Below, one piece after another: positions 1 to 5,292 of a DNA stretch of 5,292 nt. The stretch is from Candidatus Stahliibacteriota bacterium (GTDB lineage Bacteria > Hydrothermota > Tepidihabitantia > SM23-42). Position numbers and translations under genes: made by a program. Each line of letters opens with the position of its first letter. The stretch's first letter is position 1. A model generated the notes under the pieces. The model searched no databases. It was given only the letters and a program-made list of their open reading frames with translations, and was not told the DNA's origin. Location: the NCBI GenBank assembly GCA_004376785.1, contig SOIY01000074.1, positions 1 through 5,292 of the forward strand. The letters run 5' to 3'.

Positions 1-251
1 TCATTGCTCTCTATTCGTACAAAGTATATACCTGAAGGAAGATTATCAGTGGTCCAATTAATATTGTACAATCCGGGCTTACAAATCTGATTGAGAATCA
101 CATCAACACGCTGCCCCACAACATTGTAGGCAGATATATTCACTCTCGACTCATTAATTATAGCAAGATTGATTAATGTCTTCCTTCTAAAAATACTTGG
201 TAAAACAGAAAAGAGTGGTCGCAACTCGTGATCTGACAACTCATTTATACC
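1..251 (-). other. T9SS type A C-terminal sorting domain of the large protein (cut by the window edge)
   Basis: From residue 872 the sequence runs GINE, LPSIFRRKTLINLAI, SRVNISAYNVVGQRVDVI, GLYNINWTTDNLPSGIYFVRIESN. This is the usual layout of the type A signal: a GIxE linker, a first strand with a Pro, a VxIxxYxxxGxxV strand pair and a final LPSGIYFVR hairpin. Only the last strand, usually ending in basic residues such as KK or RK plus hydrophobics, is missing. Such domains direct cargo through the T9SS translocon and are normally removed or exchanged for a surface anchor. Confidence 0.85.
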
Positions 252-2864
252 AGTCGTTGTAAAACTATAGATATTCGCATTACAGGGAACACGATGACCT
301 GATGAGAGAATCTGCCAGACATCTCCATCGCCTGGCGGAATTGTCATTGATCCATCTCTGTTAAACCAGAAAACACCACCGCATAGATAGAAGCGCTTGT
401 GCACAGCAACGTTGAATGTATCACTCGGAGCCCCGGGTTCAAACCTCCATGAATCACCGCGTAGTGGGTCATAAGAAATGGAAGTTAGGTTTGTAGTATC
501 AGAAATTTCAAGTGTGAGTTTTGTAGTATCGGGTGGATATTTTTTCCATCGAACAATAAAATCTGAGCCGCGGAATGACCATTGATTGCCACCAATTGGC
601 GGTGCTATTCCAAAGCTATCTTCACCCCAAATTTCAAAATTACCGTCATAGCCGCTCTGGTTATTGAGAATATCAAAATCAATAAACCTGAAAGAATTCA
701 TGTCTACCTGAATATTGAATTCTAAGGCAAAGCCGTCAATTATTGGTGAATACTCATGACAAAGTTCTCCGTTCTGGGTAACACCGAGTGAGCAGTGTTC
801 AATTAAACAGGAACTAGTGGTGATATCCCACAGATCATAACAATAATAGACATCATAAGGCGATAATCCCTTTTCAATTGGATAAAATCTTACTTCATAT
901 GTGTGTCCAGTAAGTTGTGCAGAATTGTAAAGAAAGCAATTCAGAGTGAGTGAGTTACATCCCCCTTGAATATGTTCAATAGTTGCGGCAGGTGGATGGT
1001 CATTGAGAATAGCAACATAGGTTAGACTCGAATCAACACCACAGGTATCATTATCTTTGGCAACCACCATAAGTCTATAATCACCATTATGATAGTAGAA
1101 TGTATTCCAGCTATATGATCCAGTATCATCAAGATCCTCCGCAATTGTCTCCCATTCGTATCCTTCTCTTTTTGCATAAAGGTCAATAAGCAAGGTGTCG
1201 TGGTCTGCGTCATTTGCCCACCATTCTATTGTCACTGTATCTTGTACTGTTCCAGATAAAGGTGCAAGTAGTATTACATCAGGAACGCCATTACCTGGAT
1301 TATTTATCGTGAATAGTGAATCTGAAAAATCTTCACCAACAGCAACTGTATCATGGACCGTTACCCTTACAAGATATCTTGTACCATCAGGGAATCCAAC
1401 TGTATTCCAGTCGTATGTATGAATATCTGGAATGGATGTTACAATATCCTGGTATGTTTCCCCACCATCACGACTGCAGGAGATATCAACAAAGAGTGGA
1501 GCGCCAGTTGCTGAAGTATCAGTCCACGTAACTGTATAAGTACCTATAATCTCTTCACCACCATTGGGTGATACGACTGTTATATCATGGGTTAGATAAC
1601 CAGAATTATAAAGATTTTGGGCAAGGTCGTCATTTGCCAGAAAGTCGTTTGTATCTGCACCAGCAATCACCGCGATCACTACTTTTACTGTCTCACCAGG
1701 TGCGAAATCGAAAGGTCCAGTGCATTGAAGAAACCGCACATCAGTTGCTTCAGTAATTGTATCAAAAGGATGGTATATACCCGTAGTATAATTGTACCCT
1801 GCAATAAGTTGATATGCCTCAATATCACTGCCTGGATCTGGTTCACCCTGTCCACCAGTCCCTGGATTATGAGTTATCTTAAAAGCAGTAAGGCCTATCT
1901 GCTGACCCAGCGTGTCTGGCGGACTTTCAAGGAAGTCAAAGCCCATAAAACCCGGAGTATGAATCCATCCCGGTTCAAAAAAATCTGAATCATAGGCATA
2001 GCCGAGGTCTCTTGATTGATCAAAACCAATGAGGTCATCAGTAGCGTCACCAATGTCAGCGTCGCAATTTACTGCAAGCTGGGTGTGAAAAATAGTATCA
2101 GGACTGTCATTTACAATTAAATAATTTAAGAAGATAAAATCTTCATAATAATGGTAATCCCAGGCATATCCAATCTGAATAACCTTTATCAAAAGTGGCT
2201 GGGAGCACACAGCTGAATCCTGGTCATTGAGAATTGCGTAACTATCCTGTTTGGAGCGAATAATCGAATTACCCAAGGAATCGCGCAAAGGCCAAAGGTT
2301 TGTATCTGCAGGGTCATCGCTCATCAGAACCCTTTCATCAGGATTTGTGTAACCTGGCTCGTTTGGTAAATCACCTGGCACAAATTCGCTCTGGGCTGAT
2401 GAAGCATTGTATCCCACTGAAACCTTAATATCCATCTTCATAACTTTTGTACCCACCGTATGTGCCGCTGCCGTTGTCTTTACAAATCCCCTGATTACAT
2501 CAGTAAAAGAAGTATCTGTCTTGCCGTGATGGAGCATCAATTCATCTTCAATTAAAACAACACCTGTTGAATCAAACCCGGTAGTAGAGTTGACGAAAAC
2601 TTCAGTAGCAGTAGGATCACAACCAATAGCAAGTGATGTAGTATCAGTATGGCATTTATTTAAACCGCCAACCCAGACTCCGGCACCATATATATAACTT
2701 TCACTAGTGCCCTTTGGCCAAATTCCCTGATCCTGATAACCGAACATACCGTAGTTTGTCATCCTCAGATAAAGCAATCCTTTATCATGATGTCTTTGGC
2801 TATAGACTGCAAAGGCTGGGCCTGCAAAAATAATCAAAATGAGAATGATTAAACTTTTCTTCAT
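1..2864 (-). CDS. Large secreted multidomain protein with T9SS type A sorting domain (3' end outside window)
   Basis: Reading from ATG at 2864, the frame stays open for 954 codons to the left edge. It has a typical signal peptide (MKKSLIILILIIFAGPAFA, cleavage likely after residue 19 or 20). Residues 22-415 form a beta-rich N-terminal region with GAGVWVGG (60-67), SKQDSY (204-209) and GPFDFAPGETVKVV (383-396), motifs I associate with large T9SS cargo of WOR-3-like bacteria. A phage-like insert lies at about 86-141. Two Ig-like domains follow (427-520, 529-622), the first opening with SPNGGE. Residues 625-870 are an unnamed beta-rich region with Cys at 636, 643, 675, 686, 691, 702, 828 and 861. 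From 872 (GINE) to the edge is a T9SS type A tail with LPSGIYFVRI, so probably only 10-20 residues are missing. I see no catalytic motif; a structural or adhesive surface role is inference. It is the second gene of an operon with the transglutaminase-like gene. Confidence 0.93.
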   Translation of the reverse strand, partial: MKKSLIILILIIFAGPAFAVYSQRHHDKGLLYLRMTNYGMFGYQDQGIWPKGTSESYIYGAGVWVGGLNKCHTDTTSLAIGCDPTATEVFVNSTTGFDSTGVVLIEDELMLHHGKTDTSFTDVIRGFVKTTAAAHTVGTKVMKMDIKVSVGYNASSAQSEFVPGDLPNEPGYTNPDERVLMSDDPADTNLWPLRDSLGNSIIRSKQDSYAILNDQDSAVCSQPLLIKVIQIGYAWDYHYYEDFIFLNYLIVNDSPDTIFHTQLAVNCDADIGDATDDLIGFDQSRDLGYAYDSDFFEPGWIHTPGFMGFDFLESPPDTLGQQIGLTAFKITHNPGTGGQGEPDPGSDIEAYQLIAGYNYTTGIYHPFDTITEATDVRFLQCTGPFDFAPGETVKVVIAVIAGADTNDFLANDDLAQNLYNSGYLTHDITVVSPNGGEEIIGTYTVTWTDTSATGAPLFVDISCSRDGGETYQDIVTSIPDIHTYDWNTVGFPDGTRYLVRVTVHDTVAVGEDFSDSLFTINNPGNGVPDVILLAPLSGTVQDTVTIEWWANDADHDTLLIDLYAKREGYEWETIAEDLDDTGSYSWNTFYYHNGDYRLMVVAKDNDTCGVDSSLTYVAILNDHPPAATIEHIQGGCNSLTLNCFLYNSAQLTGHTYEVRFYPIEKGLSPYDVYYCYDLWDITTSSCLIEHCSLGVTQNGELCHEYSPIIDGFALEFNIQVDMNSFRFIDFDILNNQSGYDGNFEIWGEDSFGIAPPIGGNQWSFRGSDFIVRWKKYPPDTTKLTLEISDTTNLTSISYDPLRGDSWRFEPGAPSDTFNVAVHKRFYLCGGVFWFNRDGSMTIPPGDGDVWQILSSGHRVPCNANIYSFTTTGINELSDHELRPLFSVLPSIFRRKTLINLAIINESRVNISAYNVVGQRVDVILNQICKPGLYNINWTTDNLPSGIYFVRIESN
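999..1586 (-). repeat. Two tandem Ig-like domains (protein-level repeat) in the large secreted protein
   Basis: Residues 427-520 and 529-622 align end to end. Both open with an I(T/L)xxxP strand (ITVVSPNGGE; ILLAPLSG), then a V(T)(W/E)W strand (TVTWTD; TIEWWA), an (F/L)(V/I)D(I/L) strand (LFVDISCSRDG; LLIDLYAKREG), a Y-x-WNT turn (YDWNT; YSWNT), and a G-x-(Y)-x-(V/M)-x-V strand (TRYLVRVTV; DYRLMVVAK). The first has the PNGGE start of bacterial Kre9/KNH-type or fibronectin-like repeats in surface proteins. They are divergent at the DNA level, so the duplication is old. They probably act as spacers or binding domains. Confidence 0.75.
2442..2609 (-). other. Phage-structural-protein-like module inside the large secreted protein (residues about 86-141)
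   Basis: Residues 86-141 follow the pattern EVFVNSTTGF, STGVVLIEDELMLHHG, then TDVIRGF and TTAAAHTVGTKV. The order (Gly-Phe turn, GxVxIxDE, a Thr/Val-Arg-Gly turn, T-A-A-A-H-x-x-G-x-x-V) matches a short beta module I know from tail and baseplate-type proteins of phages, usually read as TGVTRG followed by GTTAAAH and GATV. Its presence in an exported T9SS cargo is a family resemblance seen by eye; no function is claimed. Confidence 0.55.
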
Positions 2865-2868
2865 TTCG

Positions 2869-2875
2869 CCTCCTA
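2869..2875 (-). promoter_or_regulatory. Ribosome binding site of the second gene, overlapping the stop codon of the first
   Basis: The minus strand reads TAGGAGG, then CGAA and the ATG at 2864-2862. TAG (2875-2873) ends the transglutaminase-like gene, and its last two bases are the first two of AGGAGG (2874-2869). A ribosome ending the first gene thus sits on the binding site of the second, which suggests translational coupling. The 4-base gap from the final G to ATG is the same as in the first gene. No terminator or promoter can fit between the two genes. Confidence 0.88.
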
Positions 2876-5020
2876 TTTTATAATAACAAATTTACCAATT
2901 TGATCTCTATTATTAAAAGTAAATCTCACAAAGTAAACGCCGGTCGAAAGGGATTTATCAATTTTATCAATTTTCATTTTAGAATTATACACAAGTCTTC
3001 CTGATGTTTCGTAAATTCGTACTTGAGACGGTTGATTAAGATTAAAAAGTAATTTCCCCTTGAAGATTGTCGGTAAAGTTTGAGTAAGAACTTTCTTTTT
3101 AACCTGTTCTTCAATCCCAATCTCGTTTTTATAAAGATTGACTTTCAGTTTGCAGAATGGAGTGTAGTATAGGACATCCTCATTTGAAACAATAAGATGA
3201 TAAACATCAGAATTCTGAGCAATAAATGTGGATGTATCAAAACTGGCAGACAAGTAGTCAAATGCTTTAAATTCTTCACCGAGGATATACTTTTGGAAAT
3301 TTGTATCATCGACAAAAAGAAGGTCAATATTGCCCTGGGCATATTTTTCAAAGAAACTACGATATACTCTGATTGAATCTCCTGGTCCATATCGTGTAAT
3401 ACAGCTTCCACTACTCTGACCCTCTAAAGAATCCAGGATAAACTCAAACTTCCATAGAGACAGGGAATCGAGAGTTGTTGTATCTGAAAACCTCAATATC
3501 GGCAGATAATCCGCAATATAAAAGAACTTATAGTAGTTTGCGCCAGATTGGCTATATTCGATGATTTGAATAACCTCTCCTGGATCTACTGGATATGAAC
3601 CAATAGGTGTAGATACACTTGCATAGAAATTTCTTAAGTCACCCAGTTCAAACCTGCATTCTCCTTCAGGATTTGTATATGCTCTTGTTGCCGTACTTAT
3701 ACCACCATAAATTGCCTCTGTGGCTATCGTGACACCAGCACCATCGATTGGTCTTCCCATTAAATCATAGACATATATATAGAGTGAGCAGGAATTCGAA
3801 TATGTACCTGTTACTGTCCACCAGAAACCATCACTACGCCAGTTAAAGATCGCTGAAACCCTTTTGCTACCTCCATATTGTTCATCATAAGCAATGTTTG
3901 TATCCGCGATATGGGATGAGCCAAAACCCCTGCTAACTTGATAAGGATAAAACCCCCGCTCATAGAATTCACTCCAGACATGGTCTTCGCAGGGATCAGT
4001 TGTCCCAACACACGGAACAAGACAGGTTCTTGATGCAGCAGTTACTAAATCTTGAAGTTCACCACAATTCCCATCATGTTCATGGGCAATGATATTAGGC
4101 TGGATCGGACGATTTCCCTGCGCCAATACAGGTACTGTATATGTTACCCAGTTGGCAATAACATCCAGGGCATAGTCATCAGGAGTAAATGGACGTCCTG
4201 CAGGAAGCACCATTCGCTCGCCGTTCCATACAAGTTTTACCTCTTTTATTTTCTCGCCAAGATTTGGATAACCACTATCAGATTCATAAAAAAGATATTC
4301 TCGCCAGAACATTGAATATACATAAGAACTCATATCGGGAAATTCGTCAGTAATAATCGGATGGACAATATAATTATAGTAGATTTCCCAGGGTAATTCA
4401 ATCCAGACACTATCGTCATCTTCTAATACCCTGTAGCTAACAGTTGAATAGAAATCTCCATTAGGTAAAGAGTAATCAACAATATCTGCATATTGTAAGG
4501 AATCATCGATTTCATATAATAATTCGGCATTTACAACCAACAAATTCGGGTCAAATCCTGAATATGAAAGAATCTCTGGTCCAATATGGCAGATCTGAAA
4601 AGTCACCTCATCAACACAATTACTAGGCGCATCTAATATTAGTTGGGCATAAAAATCCTGTAAGGTATCAAGCCTATGAAAAGCTGCAATAAGCGAGTTA
4701 TGGAAACGCAAAGGTGCAGAAGAAAGCGCTAGCTGAGCCAAAGTAGAAAGGGTTTCAGGAGATATAGAATAAGTGATATTCCAATTTGAATTGCATAAAG
4801 CAAAAGAAGAGCTATTCATTAATGGTTCAGAAAAATCAAAAGAATCCATCAAAACCCAGAGAGCGGAATCAGGAAATCTCTCATAACTGGTGCATGGAAA
4901 AGAGGGTGGTGATTGAGTAGCCAATTCCTTACCAATGTTTATATACTCTTCTATCGGTGTTGTTAGATCGCATGTTTCAGTTGGTTGCAGTACGAATAAA
5001 ACTAAAAATAATGCAGTCAT
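2873..5020 (-). CDS. Secreted transglutaminase-like (papain-fold) protein with T9SS type A sorting domain
   Basis: The protein has 715 residues. It starts with a short hydrophobic stretch (TALFLVLFVL, residues 2-11), probably a signal peptide but without the usual Lys/Arg. Residues 20-290 are an unnamed N-terminal region with FWREYLF (238-244). A transglutaminase-like core follows: nucleophile Cys319 in HDGNCGELQ and His347 in EDHVWSEFY. The usual Asp, in the GWxPxD context, is replaced by Gln361 in GFYPYQ. Cys333, Cys337 and Cys344 lie between Cys319 and His347 and could form disulfides or bind metal. Residues 411-470 look like a carboxypeptidase-regulatory or transthyretin-like domain (DLMGRPIDGAGV, then TNPEGECRFELGD). 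Residues 475-630 are beta-rich and unnamed. Residues 635-715 are the T9SS tail (GIEE, VRIYETSGRLVY, STGVYFVRF, final GKFVIIK). The start at 5020 follows AGGAGG, and an in-frame TGA lies a short way upstream with no ATG between. Family activity would be peptide cleavage or acyl transfer; the substrate is unknown. Confidence 0.93.
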   Translation of the reverse strand: MTALFLVLFVLQPTETCDLTTPIEEYINIGKELATQSPPSFPCTSYERFPDSALWVLMDSFDFSEPLMNSSSFALCNSNWNITYSISPETLSTLAQLALSSAPLRFHNSLIAAFHRLDTLQDFYAQLILDAPSNCVDEVTFQICHIGPEILSYSGFDPNLLVVNAELLYEIDDSLQYADIVDYSLPNGDFYSTVSYRVLEDDDSVWIELPWEIYYNYIVHPIITDEFPDMSSYVYSMFWREYLFYESDSGYPNLGEKIKEVKLVWNGERMVLPAGRPFTPDDYALDVIANWVTYTVPVLAQGNRPIQPNIIAHEHDGNCGELQDLVTAASRTCLVPCVGTTDPCEDHVWSEFYERGFYPYQVSRGFGSSHIADTNIAYDEQYGGSKRVSAIFNWRSDGFWWTVTGTYSNSCSLYIYVYDLMGRPIDGAGVTIATEAIYGGISTATRAYTNPEGECRFELGDLRNFYASVSTPIGSYPVDPGEVIQIIEYSQSGANYYKFFYIADYLPILRFSDTTTLDSLSLWKFEFILDSLEGQSSGSCITRYGPGDSIRVYRSFFEKYAQGNIDLLFVDDTNFQKYILGEEFKAFDYLSASFDTSTFIAQNSDVYHLIVSNEDVLYYTPFCKLKVNLYKNEIGIEEQVKKKVLTQTLPTIFKGKLLFNLNQPSQVRIYETSGRLVYNSKMKIDKIDKSLSTGVYFVRFTFNNRDQIGKFVIIK
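2876..3118 (-). other. T9SS type A C-terminal sorting domain of the transglutaminase-like protein
   Basis: Residues 635-715 contain GIEE, LPTIFKGKLLFNL, SQVRIYETSGRLVYN, STGVYFVRF and the end IGKFVIIK. The layout is the same as in the neighbouring protein; compare LPTIFKGKLLFNL with LPSIFRRKTLINL. This supports one shared export route for both products. The domain lacks the GxYxxxW strand seen in the other copy and is about 10 residues shorter in the middle. Confidence 0.85.
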
Positions 5021-5024
5021 AAAA

Positions 5025-5032
5025 CCTCCTTT
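5025..5032 (-). promoter_or_regulatory. Ribosome binding site of the transglutaminase-like gene
   Basis: The minus strand reads AAAGGAGG, then TTTT and the ATG at 5020-5018. It is a full Shine-Dalgarno match with a 4-base gap after the last G. It fixes the start, since no other start codon lies between it and the upstream in-frame TGA. Confidence 0.85.
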
Positions 5033-5044
5033 TATATCACATAC

Positions 5045-5072
5045 AATATATAAAAATCATTACGTTTGTCAA
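5045..5072 (-). promoter_or_regulatory. Sigma70-type promoter of the secreted-protein operon
   Basis: On the minus strand, a perfect -35 box TTGACA (5072-5067) is followed by a 16-base AT-rich spacer and a -10 box TATATT (5050-5045). Transcription would start near 5038, giving a leader of about 18 bases that contains the AGGAGG site of the transglutaminase-like gene. Box quality, spacing and position just before a start codon all agree. The organism's own sigma-factor consensus is not known from this window. Confidence 0.72.
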
Positions 5073-5188
5073 TAATCTTATGAAATTTTACTGATTTAAT
5101 CTATCTTGACTAAAAAAGTATTCCTCGACTTCCCGGAAAATTAAAAAGGAGTTTGTTTTAAAATAAATAGATTTATGTAAATTAAAAA
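5073..5188. other. AT-rich intergenic spacer, no gene
   Basis: No coding frame on either strand looks like protein. On the minus strand a small stem (TTCC, 10-base loop, GGAA; 5138-5121) is followed by ATAC and six T (5117-5112), a marginal second terminator candidate for the gene entering from the right. The stem is only 4 base pairs. I see no operator repeat, riboswitch or small-RNA signature. The operon promoter lies just to the left. Confidence 0.5.
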
Positions 5189-5209
5189 CTATTCGAATCT
5201 AAAGTTTTT
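5184..5209 (-). terminator. Weak terminator-like hairpin across the stop codon of the upstream partial gene
   Basis: On the minus strand AAAAACT and AGTTTTT form a 7-base-pair stem around a 12-base loop holding the palindrome ATTCGAAT. An A-run lies before it and TTTTT after it. The TAG of the upstream gene lies at the start of the 3' arm. The stem holds only one G-C pair, so it would be a poor intrinsic terminator unless aided by a factor; chance pairing in AT-rich sequence is possible. Confidence 0.25.
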
Positions 5210-5292
5210 TTTCTTAAAAAGTTTCAGACAAACATCTACAGCATGGGGTTCATAAAGAATAACCCTATTTTTCGATATCTCGTCAAAGGTCT
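5189..5292 (-). CDS. C-terminal end of an unrecognised gene (5' part outside window)
   Basis: The frame read leftward from 5290 has 33 sense codons and ends at TAG (5191-5189). The peptide starts TFDEISKNRVILYEPHAV and continues DVCLKLFKKKNFRFE. It looks like real coding sequence: a VILY beta strand, then an amphipathic helix (VDVCLKLFKKK) and a short final strand. Of the other two minus-strand frames, one stops almost at once and the other after 18 codons with a less protein-like sequence. I do not recognise the family, and 33 residues are too few to assign one. It points the same way as the two secreted-protein genes, but about 170 bases with a separate promoter lie between, so it is probably not in their operon. 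Confidence 0.6.
   Translation of the reverse strand, partial: TFDEISKNRVILYEPHAVDVCLKLFKKKNFRFE

Noticed and set aside
490..530. Short direct repeat TTTGTAGTATC 30 bases apart (490-500, 520-530)
   Set aside because: Encodes two DTT turns in a Thr/Asp-rich beta region; ordinary composition rather than a regulatory or recombination repeat.
1195..1988. Several plus-strand open frames of 60-125 codons (for example 1195-1422, 1316-1531, 1617-1988)
   Set aside because: They lie antisense to the large secreted protein, have no good ribosome binding site and give low-complexity, non-protein-like sequences. The minus strand has a clear domain structure throughout.
997..2234. Exact 14-base direct repeat TGGTCATTGAGAAT at 997-1010 and 2221-2234
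   Set aside because: Both copies encode ILND in unrelated domains of the same gene with no extended similarity; most likely chance.
3145..4020. Minus-strand frames of 88 and 69 codons inside the transglutaminase-like gene
   Set aside because: Out-of-frame shadows of the 715-codon gene, with no ribosome binding site and no recognisable domain.
4052..4315. Plus-strand 87-codon frame
   Set aside because: Antisense to the transglutaminase core including the codon of Cys319; no family resemblance.
5141..5160. Plus-strand AAAAAGGAG resembling a ribosome binding site
   Set aside because: No ATG or GTG at proper distance, and the sequence after it soon meets TAA; AT-rich spacer chance match.

Overview
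The window reads as a chromosomal piece of an uncultured, AT-rich Gram-negative bacterium that exports large multidomain proteins. Both main proteins end in a type IX secretion (T9SS, type A) sorting domain. Their other modules (GAGVWVGG and SKQDSY motifs, a PFDFAPGETVKVV block, PNGGE-type Ig domains, a GNCGE transglutaminase core) are a mix I associate with candidate phyla such as WOR-3/Stahlbacteria, Zixibacteria, Cloacimonadota and other FCB-related lineages. That placement is inference from protein style; there is no rRNA or marker gene here.

All supported genes lie on the minus strand, so transcription runs from the right edge to the left. At the right edge (5292-5189) are the last 33 codons of an unrecognised gene. 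Next is an AT-rich spacer of about 170 bases, with a weak terminator-like hairpin over the stop codon of that gene and a good sigma70-type promoter (TTGACA, 16 bases, TATATT). This promoter drives a 715-codon secreted transglutaminase-like protein (5020-2873). Eight bases after its stop begins a second, larger secreted protein (2864 to the left edge). That reading frame is open for 954 codons and leaves the window just before its expected end. It has no stop codon inside the window, so a simple ORF search can miss it although it fills more than half the sequence.

The two large genes form a tight operon: the TAG stop of the first overlaps the AGGAGG ribosome binding site of the second. Both products should be exported by Sec through the inner membrane and then by T9SS across the outer membrane. 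The first is a possible cysteine-protease or transglutaminase-type enzyme with a Cys-His pair, although the usual third catalytic Asp appears to be Gln. The second looks like a non-enzymatic surface or filament-type protein built of beta-sandwich modules. It carries an extra segment resembling a module of phage structural proteins, inserted in its N-terminal domain, and an unidentified Cys-rich beta domain before the sorting tail.

I saw no tRNA, rRNA, CRISPR array, insertion sequence or riboswitch.
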